From assembly GCF_000167355.1 (NCBI RefSeq), contig NZ_AAEW02000012.1, forward strand, positions 1 to 64,000: a stretch of 64,000 nt of DNA. Direction: 5' to 3'. This DNA comes from Desulfuromonas acetoxidans DSM 684. GTDB taxonomy: Bacteria; Desulfobacterota; Desulfuromonadia; Desulfuromonadales; Desulfuromonadaceae. Positions 8,865 to 16,917 of the stretch are shown here, piece after piece; positions within the stretch are counted from its first letter, which is position 1, and each line of letters starts with the position of its first letter. A program made the position numbers and the translations under genes. Under the pieces are notes generated by a model that saw nothing but the letters and a program-made list of their open reading frames with translations, was not told where the DNA came from and made no database searches.

Positions 8865-10778
8865 ATGTCCGACCTCAGTCTATTGCGTGACCGTGAGCCA
8901 TTCAGTCATCTACCCGATGAGTTGTTTGAACAGCTTCGAGCTTCCGCCAGTATAAAAAAATTCCCGCAACACTTCCATGTTTTCAACCAGAACGATCCGT
9001 TTAACGGCAATTTGTACGTGATCAAAGACGGTCTGGTCGAGATTACCGTGCTGACCCCCGGTGGCGAAGAGATCGTTGTTGATTACCGCCACCCCGGTAG
9101 TACCTTCGGTTGTACGCCGTTGTTTACCGGCGATCCGTACACCGGTGGTGCGCGCACCGTTAAAAGCACGGAGTGCTTCCTGCTGCCACAGCCGCTGGTG
9201 GTGGATGTGGCCGACAAGGTTCCCCGCTTTAAAGCGTATTTCAACCACATGGTCGTTGATCGTGTACGTCATCTCTATGCCGACATTGTTGCCGAGCATA
9301 GCCAGAAGGCGCTGACACAGATGGAATCCTATCCATTTAAAAAGCGTCTGTCCGAGATCATGAGTGCGCCGGTGTTGCACTGTCGTACTGAGGCCTCAGC
9401 GCGTGAGATTGCTGAACTCATGAGCCAACATCAGGTGCGCTCCGTGGTGGTGACAGACGATGGTGGCAGTATGGTCGGCATGGTCACCTGCCGCGACGTG
9501 ATCGGTAAAGTTCTGGCGATTAAAGGAGCCGATGCCGAGACCATCACGGCCAGTGAATTGATGGCCGAAGATCCCGTCTCCATGTCGCCGCAGACCTATA
9601 TGTATGAGGCCATGGCCTACATGTCCGGGCATAAGCTCAAGCACCTGCCGATTGTTGACGGTGGCGAACTGGTCGGCATGGTGTCGATGAGTGATCTGCT
9701 GCGGTATCGCAGCCAAAAAGCCATGATCATGATCGGCAGTGTCGAAGAAACCGACACCATCGATGGTCTTGCCGCCATCCATCGCAGTCTGGTGCGGGTG
9801 GCGTCGTCGCTGTTATCCGAGACGCGCAGCGCGCCCGAAGTGATGGAGATTCTGTCCTATATTCATCATGCCCTGATCAAGCGCACCTTTGAGTTGTGCT
9901 GGCAACAGATGATCGATGAAGGCCATACGCCGCCCAATGTCCGTTACTGCTTTTTGATTATGGGCAGTGGTGGTCGTCGTGAAATGTTGCTTGGTCCGGA
10001 TCAGGATAACGGCTTTATCTTTGAGAACTTTCCCGACTGGCAGCAGAAAGAGGTCGATGATTTCTTCATCCCGCTGGCCGATAAGCTGGTGCATGCCTTG
10101 GATGACGTGGGCTATCCACTGTGTGAAGGCGATGTTATGGCCAGCAACGAGGCCTGGCGCGGCCGTCTCATCGATTGGCGCGCGCGGATTGACGACTGGG
10201 CCGCCAACCCCGAGCCGCACAAGGTGCGCTACTCGTCAATCTTCTTCGACTTTACGCCGCTAGTTGGTGATGCCGGGTTGGCGCACTCGCTGCAGAGCAT
10301 CGTCTTCCAGTCGGTGCGCGAATATCCCGGTTTCCTATACCATGTTATGCAGTTGAACCTGACCCACAAGGTGCCCACCGGCCTGTGGGGGCGATTTACT
10401 GTTGAGAAGAGTGGCGACAACAAAGGCAAGCTGTCCTTGAAGAAGGGTGGCTTGGTGTACATTGTCGATTGCTTGCGTATGTTTGCGTTGGAACATGAGA
10501 TTCGCGCGCTGACCACACTTGATCGGCTACGGCAGTTGACCGAAGAGCACGTGTTTGCTGAAGAGACGGCCGAGCATATCCGGGTGGCGTTCGAGGCGTT
10601 GTCGTTCCTGCGTTTGCGTAATGAGATCAGCTTGCTGCAAAACGGTGAACCGGCCAGTAATTATATTGATCCCAATGCTTTGAGTAAGACGGAACAGGAT
10701 TTGTTGCGTAGTTCGTTTGATGCGGTGAGTAAGTTGCAGAGTGCTACGCGGAGTCATTTTGGTAAGGGATTGTCGTAG
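8865..10778 (+). CDS. cNMP-binding/CBS-domain protein with DUF294 nucleotidyltransferase domain
   Basis: A 637-residue cytosolic regulator. An N-terminal cyclic-nucleotide-binding-type barrel (about 10-125: PFNGNLYVIKDGLVEITV) is followed by two CBS domains (about 165-285; LMSQHQVRSVVVTDDGG, HKLKHLPIVDGGELVGMVSM). A DUF294 nucleotidyltransferase-like domain has the G-S-G-G-R-R-E motif and a DQDNG acidic pair (about 365-385), and DUF294_C fills the end. A clear GGAGG precedes the ATG. Proteins of this build often lie next to a DnaQ-type exonuclease and an acyl-CoA synthetase; both occur at the start of this window, about 6 kb away. Ligand and target are unknown. Confidence 0.9.
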   Translation: MSDLSLLRDREPFSHLPDELFEQLRASASIKKFPQHFHVFNQNDPFNGNLYVIKDGLVEITVLTPGGEEIVVDYRHPGSTFGCTPLFTGDPYTGGARTVKSTECFLLPQPLVVDVADKVPRFKAYFNHMVVDRVRHLYADIVAEHSQKALTQMESYPFKKRLSEIMSAPVLHCRTEASAREIAELMSQHQVRSVVVTDDGGSMVGMVTCRDVIGKVLAIKGADAETITASELMAEDPVSMSPQTYMYEAMAYMSGHKLKHLPIVDGGELVGMVSMSDLLRYRSQKAMIMIGSVEETDTIDGLAAIHRSLVRVASSLLSETRSAPEVMEILSYIHHALIKRTFELCWQQMIDEGHTPPNVRYCFLIMGSGGRREMLLGPDQDNGFIFENFPDWQQKEVDDFFIPLADKLVHALDDVGYPLCEGDVMASNEAWRGRLIDWRARIDDWAANPEPHKVRYSSIFFDFTPLVGDAGLAHSLQSIVFQSVREYPGFLYHVMQLNLTHKVPTGLWGRFTVEKSGDNKGKLSLKKGGLVYIVDCLRMFALEHEIRALTTLDRLRQLTEEHVFAEETAEHIRVAFEALSFLRLRNEISLLQNGEPASNYIDPNALSKTEQDLLRSSFDAVSKLQSATRSHFGKGLS

Positions 10779-10882
10779 CCTATCCTGAGTCTTTTAGGTG
10801 TGGCAGTAGAGTTCCTTACTCGTTATTAGTGGTTCAGTACGTGGAACGCATTGCAAAGGCCAGCATCATCCCTTCACCAACA

Positions 10883-11034
10883 TGGTGCCCACGTGACGCG
10901 GGCTTCCGCGCCCGCACGTCGGGCCACTTTTGCGTCGACAAAAGTGGCGCAAAATCGACTCCCGGGCTTCGCGCTCTTCGAGTTCCCTCTCTCCAGTCTC
11001 TTACGCCGTGATATCGGCAAAAACTCGGCCTGTT
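10883..11034 (+). repeat. Intergenic repeat family G, complete copy
   Basis: Fills the 414-bp gap between 10779 and 11192, which has no supported gene. Block 1 (10883-10963) and block 2 (10982-11034) are adjacent. The stem GCCACTTTTG/CAAAAGTGGC (10923-10948) differs from the copy at 6722-6747 at positions that change in pairs. Confidence 0.75.
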
Positions 11035-11192
11035 TGCAACAGTCCTCAAACAGTTTGCCGAAAATCATCACGGCGACGTTCCTTACGTTCGGCGCTGCAG
11101 TACGGGAGGGCATGGCTGCTTAGTTCGATGAGTGGTATTATTTACAAGTTATACGTTTGCAATCTGAGTGCTATTTGTAGAAAAGGTCCTCA

Positions 11193-11879
11193 ATGGTTTT
11201 ATCACTGAGAAAACGCTGGCGTCAGGAAAACGAGCTGCGCGCCCGCGATGTGGACGACTGCGCGACGTTCTTTTTTTACGGCAGCCTGATGGAGCGGTTC
11301 AGCAACTTCAACCGCTACATCAAAAAGCGCGTCAACACCATCCGTATCGGCTACTGCCGTGGTTATCTCTACAATTTGCCCCTTGGCTTTCCCGGCCTCA
11401 TCGTGCCGGAAGATCCTTGCTCCACCCTGGTGGCCGGTGAGCTGATGACCTTTGACGATCCGCTCAAGGTGATCAAAGTGCTCGACCGGCTCGAAGATTA
11501 TCTCCCCACCCGCGAACATCGCAGTATCTACCTGCGCCGCAAGATGTCCCTGATCTGCGAAGATCCGGCTCAACCCGGCCAGCTCAGCAAAGTCGATGCC
11601 TGGGTGTATACCTATCCCGAATCCCACCTGAGTAACCAGCACCACCGCGAGGTGCGTATCCAATGCGGTCAATGGAAGGCCTTCAACGGCCCGGCCCGCC
11701 CTGAATCCGAACTTGATCAGATGTATGAACGCCTCAGTTATTGTGATGTGAATCAGCAGGTGATGGTTGATCCGTTGTTGCGTGAGGAAGCATTGTTGCA
11801 GGAGGTCTTGACCCATCATCCGTGTCATGAGTTTTGTGAAAATCGTGAGCAGTGTGGGTGGGGTAAGCGGGAGAGGTAA
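11193..11879 (+). CDS. Gamma-glutamylcyclotransferase-like (AIG2/GGCT fold) protein
   Basis: The N-terminal strand FFFYGSLM (about 27-34) is the Y-G-S-L motif that binds gamma-glutamyl or amine substrates in this fold. G-x-L-Y-N-L-P-L-G-F-P-G and the acidic LDRLEDY (about 97-103), which carries the likely catalytic glutamate, follow in family order. The C-terminal 70 residues are extra and end in a cysteine-containing CHEFCENREQCGW, unusual for the family and possibly a metal site. The gene follows a repeat-filled gap; AAGG lies just before the ATG. Substrate unknown. Confidence 0.75.
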   Translation: MVLSLRKRWRQENELRARDVDDCATFFFYGSLMERFSNFNRYIKKRVNTIRIGYCRGYLYNLPLGFPGLIVPEDPCSTLVAGELMTFDDPLKVIKVLDRLEDYLPTREHRSIYLRRKMSLICEDPAQPGQLSKVDAWVYTYPESHLSNQHHREVRIQCGQWKAFNGPARPESELDQMYERLSYCDVNQQVMVDPLLREEALLQEVLTHHPCHEFCENREQCGWGKRER

Positions 11880-11957
11880 TTTGATTTGCTATGATGGATG
11901 CAGCTTTAACTCTGCAGACTGCAAAGGGATAGGAGGCGGGGCTGCCATATTTAAATT

Positions 11958-11989
11958 AAAAAGGGGACCGATAAAACGGTTCCCTTTTT
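11958..11989. terminator. Bidirectional terminator between 11193 and 12013 genes
   Basis: Stem AAAAAGGGGACCG/CGGTTCCCTTTTT with a 6-base loop. A-rich and T-rich flanks serve both converging genes. The stem text resembles that of the desulfoferrodoxin terminators. Confidence 0.7.
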
Positions 11990-12012
11990 AATCTGCCTAA
12001 GCCAGTAGTAGT

Positions 12013-12621
12013 CTAAATACTTTTGATGATATCTCCTCTTTTACTGTCGTATTCTTCTTTTGTTATTAAACCCTCCTTGAAAAGCTCTTTCAGCTTTGCA
12101 AGTTTTTCTCTGTGGTTTATCTGGTGTGAAGAATCAGAGTTGATAAAAGACCTTATGTATTCATCGTTAATTATGCTAGCGATAGTTTTTGTTATGGCAA
12201 AGTTACATGCCTGAGCAAGCCCGATTCCAGAATTGTTATGTTCTTGAAAGGTTTTAGTTGTACCGTCGCTTGTTTTTACTTTAATAGTAGATGTACATCC
12301 TACGACCATAAAATAGTCACTAAAATAGAAATTTTCTACAGAAACAAAGATTTTCTTTTTTGAGTCTTTATTGTTTTTAATGCCTTTTTTGTTTAGCTCA
12401 CTTTCTAGTAAATTTATAGTAGACTCAGTTGCTTTATGTAGATCAACATTCAATAGTGAATTTTCTACTTTAGCAGATTGAATGTCCTGTTCGTTGACAA
12501 TGTTTATTGATGAATTCGATCTAAAATTTGTAACCATACCAGACTTCATTGGGTATGGTTTCGCCGAATAAGAACAACCGGAAAGTGTAATTATGAATAG
12601 AAACAGAATCGTATTTCTCAC
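12013..12621 (-). CDS. Lipoprotein with C-terminal SHOCT domain
   Basis: A GTG start at 12621 follows GGAGG. The leader MRNTILFLFIITLSGC is a lipoprotein signal with the cysteine at residue 16. The middle is A/T-rich in codon use and low in similarity to anything I know. The last 30 residues, LAKLKELFKEGLITKEEYDSKR, are a SHOCT domain, a short helical pair often found at protein ends. The gene is richer in A+T than its neighbours, hinting at acquisition by transfer. Function unknown. Confidence 0.7.
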   Translation of the reverse strand: MRNTILFLFIITLSGCSYSAKPYPMKSGMVTNFRSNSSINIVNEQDIQSAKVENSLLNVDLHKATESTINLLESELNKKGIKNNKDSKKKIFVSVENFYFSDYFMVVGCTSTIKVKTSDGTTKTFQEHNNSGIGLAQACNFAITKTIASIINDEYIRSFINSDSSHQINHREKLAKLKELFKEGLITKEEYDSKRGDIIKSI

Positions 12622-12821
12622 AAGGCCTCCATGTCATTTTAAGTTTGAAAAAGAAGATACCGTAACAAAAAGGGTTGCCTTGTAAAATATATTTAATCAT
12701 TTGGCCGTTGTTATCATTAAGGGGCACAAGATGCTCTAAGGTCGCACTTAGCACGGGGGATCGAGAAATCGGTTCCCCGCTCTTGTCTGTGGCAAATAAT
12801 TTCTTTAACCCGTGCTGATTC

Positions 12822-12849
12822 TTGAAAATGAGGTCATGGCTGTTACGCT
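12822..12849 (+). promoter_or_regulatory. Possible sigma-70 promoter of desulfoferrodoxin copy 1
   Basis: TTGAAA (12822-12827) is followed after 16 bases by TACGCT, about 40 bases before the gene. The same sequence occurs at 18193-18220 for copy 2. The -10 match is weak. Confidence 0.35.
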
Positions 12850-12885
12850 ATTTAACATTACGAACCCAAACCAAAAGGATACGCT

Positions 12886-13266
12886 ATGGCAACTCGAAAC
12901 GAAGTCTATAAATGTGCAACATGCGGCAATGTTCTCGCTATTTTGACGGGTGGGCAGGGTGAGCTTATTTGCTGTGACGCTCCTATGGAACTCATGGCTG
13001 AAAATAGCACGGATGCAGCCCATGAAAAGCATGTGCCGATGGTTGTCGGTATCCTTGACGACATTGAGGTTTCTGTGGGGAGCGTTGCACATCCCATGCA
13101 GCCTGAGCATTATATTGAGTGGATTGAGCTGTTGACGGATCGTGTCAGTTATCGAGAATTCCTGAAACCCGGAGACACACCGGATGTCAACTTTTCAGTA
13201 GACACCGAGGACGTTACTGCGCGTGCTTATTGCAACCTGCATGGGCTATGGAAAAGTAAGCCCTAA
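12886..13266 (+). CDS. dfx: Desulfoferrodoxin (2Fe superoxide reductase), copy 1
   Basis: Reduces superoxide to hydrogen peroxide in the cytosol of anaerobes. The 126-residue length is standard. The desulforedoxin-like Fe(Cys)4 site is Cys10, Cys13, Cys29 and Cys30. The catalytic iron site is complete: Glu47, Lys48, His49, His69, His75, Cys116 and His119, the same numbering as the characterised enzymes. The protein is identical to copy 2 at 18257. It lies inside the duplicated 637-bp segment with its own promoter region and terminator, so both copies should be expressed independently. Confidence 0.97.
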   Translation: MATRNEVYKCATCGNVLAILTGGQGELICCDAPMELMAENSTDAAHEKHVPMVVGILDDIEVSVGSVAHPMQPEHYIEWIELLTDRVSYREFLKPGDTPDVNFSVDTEDVTARAYCNLHGLWKSKP

Positions 13267-13314
13267 GGATAATAACTGCCGTAACGGGCCGCTTTGCCTC
13301 TCTGAAGTCATCAC

Positions 13315-13352
13315 AACAGGGGAACCGAGAAAATCGGTTCCCCTGTTTTTTT
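13315..13352 (+). terminator. Terminator of desulfoferrodoxin copy 1
   Basis: Stem CAGGGGAACCGA/TCGGTTCCCCTG followed by TTTTTTT, about 50 bases after the stop. Confidence 0.85.
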
Positions 13353-13386
13353 ATCAGATCACAGAGTCATTAAATTTTGCCTGTTC

Positions 13387-13413
13387 TAAAAATGAATGAT
13401 ATATTCATTTTTA
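13387..13413. promoter_or_regulatory. 27-bp palindrome, orphan copy of a likely TetR operator
   Basis: TAAAAATGAAT and ATTCATTTTTA form perfect 11-bp arms around GATAT. The same palindrome at 18758-18784 stands directly before the TetR gene. Here it is followed only by the 3' end of the MocR gene, so it looks like a passenger of the duplication. Confidence 0.6.
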
Positions 13414-13458
13414 AGTGTTTGTAGGGGTAGGGGACGTAGTTGATATTTTGACATTCCT

Positions 13459-14889
13459 TTAGAACCACGCTTTGCACAAGAGTGTTACTCCCTCAATAAC
13501 CTCCTCTTCTTCCAACCCACTAAATCCCAACTGAATCAAACTGTCTGCGGCCTTCTCCGGCTGCAGCCAATATTGCCGAGTCGGATAAACTTTGACCTGA
13601 AGCGCGGCGGCTTTTTGGATCAAATCCTCCTGCAGCGTTTGATCTAAAACCTCGACAAGCAGATGCAACCCGCCACCTGCACCATGAATCTTAACGCGCT
13701 CGCCCATCATTTCACGAATCGTTCGCACTAACACGTCGTGCTTTCTTTTATTCTGCAGGCACATTTTCCGTAAATGCTTTTCCCAATGGCCCTGTGCCAT
13801 GAACCGGGTCATCACCTGCTGTTGCAACCACGGCACGCTGGGGTTGTAGCGGGCAAAGGCGGTTTGGTATTTGGCTAGGAGGCGTTGCGGCAGGATCAGA
13901 TAGCTGGTGCGTAACGCTGGCGATAGGGCTTTGGAGAAGGTGCCGAGATAAATTACCCGTCCATTCCGATCAATCGATTGCAGCGCCGGGATGGGGCGGG
14001 TGTGGTAACGCAGCTCGCTGTCGTAATCATCTTCGAGGATGACGCCGTCCACCTGCTCAGCCCAACGTAACAACTCCATACGCTGATTGATCGGCATGAC
14101 ACATCCGGTGGGGAATTGATGCGACGGGGTGATGTACACCATCTTGGCGGGGCTGTGTTGCAGATCGTCCAGACTGATTCCTGATGCGGTCACCGGAATG
14201 GGCGCAATATCGTAGCCATGATTTTGAAACACGATGCGGGTAAAGTCATAGCCGGGATCTTCCATGGCCAGGATGCGGTTGTCGTCACTGAACAGGGTGC
14301 AGATGAGGCCGAGAGCATCCTGCAGGCCGTTGCACAGCACGACTTGGTCCGGCGTGCTCACAATCCCGCGCGAATCGTGCAGATAATCGATCAGTTCACG
14401 GCGCAGCGCCAACTCGCCTTGCTTGTCGCCGTAGGCGCAAATGTTTTCCGACTCAAAAGAAGCCAGAGCTTCGGCGGTTAAGCGTCGCCAGATCTGGCGG
14501 GGAAATGATTCTGACGGCAGGTTGCCATATTGAAAGTCAAATTTGTAGTTTGCGCTCTTCTTTGATGAACAGTCTGGCTGAGCCTGTTGTTCCTGCCGTC
14601 CTGAGTTGGCGATTCTGGCCATGGTTTTGTACGGACGATCCAGCACGGTTTCCTGAATATCCTGCACGATAAACCCGCACCCTTGTTTGCTGACGGCATA
14701 GCCTTCGACGCATAGCTGTCCGTAGGCGTTTTCGACCGTATTGCGGCTGATGCACAGTTCTTTCGCCAGCACGCGCATGGCGGGCAAACGTTTTCCTTGG
14801 CTCCACTCTCCGGCAATAATCTTCTGTTTCAGTTGCTCGTAAAGCTGTTGATAGAGCGGTTCTTTGTGGTTTTGGTTGAGATAGATCAT
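13459..14889 (-). CDS. MocR/PdxR-type GntR regulator with aminotransferase domain
   Basis: A 476-residue chimera. An N-terminal GntR winged helix (YQQLYEQLKQKIIAGEW ... LAKELCISRNTVENAYGQL) is joined to a type I aminotransferase-like domain that binds PLP; the Schiff-base lysine is in YLGTFSKALSPALR. The start at 14889 (MIYLNQNHKEPLYQQL) fits the family; longer readings add unrelated sequence. MocR proteins sense pyridoxal phosphate or PLP-amino-acid adducts. It is divergent from the flavin-type oxidase gene at 15029, the usual arrangement for regulator and target. A short palindrome lies between them. Confidence 0.9.
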   Translation of the reverse strand: MIYLNQNHKEPLYQQLYEQLKQKIIAGEWSQGKRLPAMRVLAKELCISRNTVENAYGQLCVEGYAVSKQGCGFIVQDIQETVLDRPYKTMARIANSGRQEQQAQPDCSSKKSANYKFDFQYGNLPSESFPRQIWRRLTAEALASFESENICAYGDKQGELALRRELIDYLHDSRGIVSTPDQVVLCNGLQDALGLICTLFSDDNRILAMEDPGYDFTRIVFQNHGYDIAPIPVTASGISLDDLQHSPAKMVYITPSHQFPTGCVMPINQRMELLRWAEQVDGVILEDDYDSELRYHTRPIPALQSIDRNGRVIYLGTFSKALSPALRTSYLILPQRLLAKYQTAFARYNPSVPWLQQQVMTRFMAQGHWEKHLRKMCLQNKRKHDVLVRTIREMMGERVKIHGAGGGLHLLVEVLDQTLQEDLIQKAAALQVKVYPTRQYWLQPEKAADSLIQLGFSGLEEEEVIEGVTLLCKAWF

Positions 14890-14933
14890 GACGACTCCAT
14901 GGAAATTGTCCCTATAAAATATCTCAAAACTGG

Positions 14934-14947
14934 CACTTATTAAAGTG
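14934..14947. promoter_or_regulatory. Candidate MocR operator
   Basis: CACTTATTAAAGTG, a 5-bp inverted repeat around ATTA, lies in the 139-bp divergent region between the MocR regulator and the oxidase-like gene. Confidence 0.3.
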
Positions 14948-15028
14948 ATAATTGTGCAATAGGATTCACAGGAAATCGTCGTGATATTTATTCCCGAACT
15001 TTGCTTAAACCCAAAAGGAGGAGTGGAC

Positions 15029-15502
15029 ATGCGTAGAAAAGATTTGAAAATTTCATCCACAGAAGAAATCGAAGCGATTATCAAGCAATCCAACGTCTGT
15101 CGTCTGGGGCTGTGTGACGGTGACACACCCTATGTGGTGCCGTTGAATTTTGGCTATGAGGATGGGAAGTTTTATTTTCATTCAGCGGCTGCGGGCCGTA
15201 AGGTCGATCTCCTCAAGGCTAATCCCAAGGTGTGCCTTGAATTTGATATGGAGCTTGGATTGATTAAACACGAAAAAGCCTGCAACTGGGGCTTTCGTTA
15301 CAGAAGCGTGATTGTCACCGGCCATGCAACTGTGCTCAACGGACTTGAAGAGAAAGTGCAGGCGTTTAATATCATCATGAAAAATTATTCGGACAAGGAC
15401 TATACCTTTCCCGAAAAGGTCTTAGGAAGCACCTTTGTCTTTGTTGTTGATGCTCAGGAAATTTCAGGTAAGCAGACCGACGAATCGACGATTGTCGATT
15501 GA
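15029..15502 (+). CDS. Pyridoxamine 5'-phosphate-oxidase-fold (NimA-like) flavin protein
   Basis: The ATG at 15029 is preceded by AAAGGAGG, which decides against the upstream GTG at 14981. The 157-residue protein has the split-barrel flavin-binding features of the NimA/PPOX group: VCRLGLCDGDTPYVVPLNFGYEDG, then FYFHSAAAGRKVDLLKANPKVCLEFD, and a central RSVIVTGHATVL strand. Such proteins bind FMN or related cofactors; some reduce nitroimidazoles. It is divergent from the MocR regulator, which may control it in response to pyridoxal phosphate. Confidence 0.85.
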   Translation: MRRKDLKISSTEEIEAIIKQSNVCRLGLCDGDTPYVVPLNFGYEDGKFYFHSAAAGRKVDLLKANPKVCLEFDMELGLIKHEKACNWGFRYRSVIVTGHATVLNGLEEKVQAFNIIMKNYSDKDYTFPEKVLGSTFVFVVDAQEISGKQTDESTIVD

Positions 15503-15585
15503 TAGAAGAAAATGTTTCCCAGTTTTCTCCTTTCTCTATCTATTGATGTCTAATATAGTCGTCAAAGAGTTGCATTGACGCCATT

Positions 15586-15616
15586 GACGGGCGCAACGTT
15601 TTGCCCGTCTCTGTTT
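15586..15616 (+). terminator. Probable terminator after the oxidase-like gene
   Basis: Stem GACGGGC/GCCCGTC around a short loop, followed by TCTGTTT. Confidence 0.45.
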
Positions 15617-15648
15617 GTCGTCCCTGACGGTAGAAAGGAAAATGGAAC

Positions 15649-16263
15649 ATGTTTAGCTCGGAGTTTTTGCTGACGTCACTTGTTGTGGTTTTGATCCCGG
15701 GGACTGGTGTTATTTATACCGTTTCCACGGGACTCTTTCATAGCCGGCGTGCGAGCATCGCCGCGGCATGTGGCTGTACAGCAGGAATTGTTCCTCATTT
15801 AACGGCGAGTATCTTGGGGCTGTCAGCGATCCTTCATATGAGTGCTGTCGCGTTTCAGGCGGTAAAGTATGCCGGGGTTCTCTATCTGCTGTATCTTTCA
15901 TGGTCGATGTGGCGGGAGACGGGTTTGCTACAGGTCAATGCCCCGGAATCGGCCAGGAGTTTGCGGCATGTGGCCATCAAAGGATTTCTGATTAATATTC
16001 TGAATCCCAAACTGTCGATATTTTTTCTGGCGTTCCTGCCGCTGTTTGTTGCACCGGATAGCGCATCCCCCGCGCTGCAGATGTTAATTCTCAGTGGTCT
16101 TTTTATGCTCATGACGTTGGTTGTTTTCATCCTGTACGGACTCCTGGCGACGTCCGTGCGCAGATATATCGTCAATTCCTCAAAGATTACGGGTTTTCTG
16201 CAGAAATCATTCGCGGCTATTTTTGCCGCCCTTGGTTTAAAGCTGGCTTTGACTGAACGATAA
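15649..16263 (+). CDS. LysE/RhtB-family amino acid exporter
   Basis: A 204-residue inner-membrane protein of normal length for the family. It starts with a hydrophobic segment holding the family signature PGTGVIYTVSTGLFHSRRAS and has about five to six membrane segments, with the typical KYAGVLYLLYLSW helix and a GFLINILNPKLSIFFLAFLPLF block. These exporters remove amino acids or their derivatives. AAAGGA precedes the ATG. It sits between the MocR-linked oxidase-like gene and a GNAT gene; one regulon is possible. Confidence 0.9.
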   Translation: MFSSEFLLTSLVVVLIPGTGVIYTVSTGLFHSRRASIAAACGCTAGIVPHLTASILGLSAILHMSAVAFQAVKYAGVLYLLYLSWSMWRETGLLQVNAPESARSLRHVAIKGFLINILNPKLSIFFLAFLPLFVAPDSASPALQMLILSGLFMLMTLVVFILYGLLATSVRRYIVNSSKITGFLQKSFAAIFAALGLKLALTER

Positions 16264-16310
16264 CAGGGGATTGAAAAACGCTCGCGAGGTTAAAAATAAG
16301 GGGGAAAGCC

Positions 16311-16775
16311 ATGGTTATCCGTTCCGCAGAACTTTCCGACACGCAAAAAATCGCGGCAACGCACAAAGCCTCGATTGAAGGGCTTTGTGCGGACTCTTAT
16401 GATGCACAATCGATTGCCGGTTGGGTGGCAATCCTGTCACCTGCGATCTATGAAAGTGCCATAGAGGATAAGGTCATGATTGTGGCGGAAGAACAGGGTG
16501 ACATCCTTGGTCTGGGTATTCTCGATATCGAACAAGCAATCATCGGAGCGGTTTATATCCATCCGAAAGCCAAAGGTACAGGATGTGGCTGGAAGCTCTT
16601 GTCGGAATTGGAAGCAATTGCCTTGAAAAACAAGGTCACTGAGCTGACCCTCTTCTCGACAATCAATGCGTTGGGTTTTTACCAACGCCATGGATATGTC
16701 CGCATGGAAAAAGCCTTCCATAAACTACCCAACGACGTAAAGCTGGAGTGCGTCAAAATGCACAAGGTGCTCTAG
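16311..16775 (+). CDS. GNAT-family N-acetyltransferase
   Basis: A 154-residue protein with the acetyl-CoA binding motif in AVYIHPKAKGTGCGWKLL (the R/Q-x-x-G-x-G/A loop is K-G-T-G-C-G) and the motif B region LTLFSTINALGFYQRHGY. A GGGGGA site precedes the ATG. It follows the LysE exporter by 47 bases and may be co-transcribed. Substrate cannot be told from sequence. Confidence 0.9.
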   Translation: MVIRSAELSDTQKIAATHKASIEGLCADSYDAQSIAGWVAILSPAIYESAIEDKVMIVAEEQGDILGLGILDIEQAIIGAVYIHPKAKGTGCGWKLLSELEAIALKNKVTELTLFSTINALGFYQRHGYVRMEKAFHKLPNDVKLECVKMHKVL

Positions 16776-16804
16776 GAGCATGGTTTGAATTGAACCATTT
16801 GTAA

Positions 16805-16835
16805 TGTCCGCTCTTGTCCGCTTTTGTCTGTGGCT
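16805..16835 (+). repeat. 10-bp-phased repeat family F
   Basis: Three 10-base units, TGTCCGCTCT, TGTCCGCTTT and TGTCTGTGGC, followed by an A-rich tract. Related arrays lie at 12777, 18144, 22917, 30471 and 30704. Confidence 0.6.
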
Positions 16836-16917
16836 AAAAAATTGGAGGCCGCAGAATATACCTTTGTAAGGTGTTTTTTATAAAGCAAAGGCGTGCAAGT
16901 TTACTGTTTGATTAAAT

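Larger units (their letters stand above)
12777..13413 (+). repeat. Duplicated 637-bp segment, copy 1
   Basis: Matches 18148-18784 at a fixed offset of 5371. By eye only two differences appear: a T/C near 13130 (synonymous) and an A/T near 13375. The segment holds the promoter region, the complete desulfoferrodoxin gene, its terminator and a 27-bp palindrome. The left edge lies inside a 10-bp-phased repeat and the right edge at the end of the palindrome. Confidence 0.95.

Noticed and set aside
12758-12781. Hairpin GGGGGATCGAGAAATCGGTTCCCC as a terminator
   Set aside because: It resembles the dfx terminator stem but has no T-run and no gene ending into it; probably a repeat relic.
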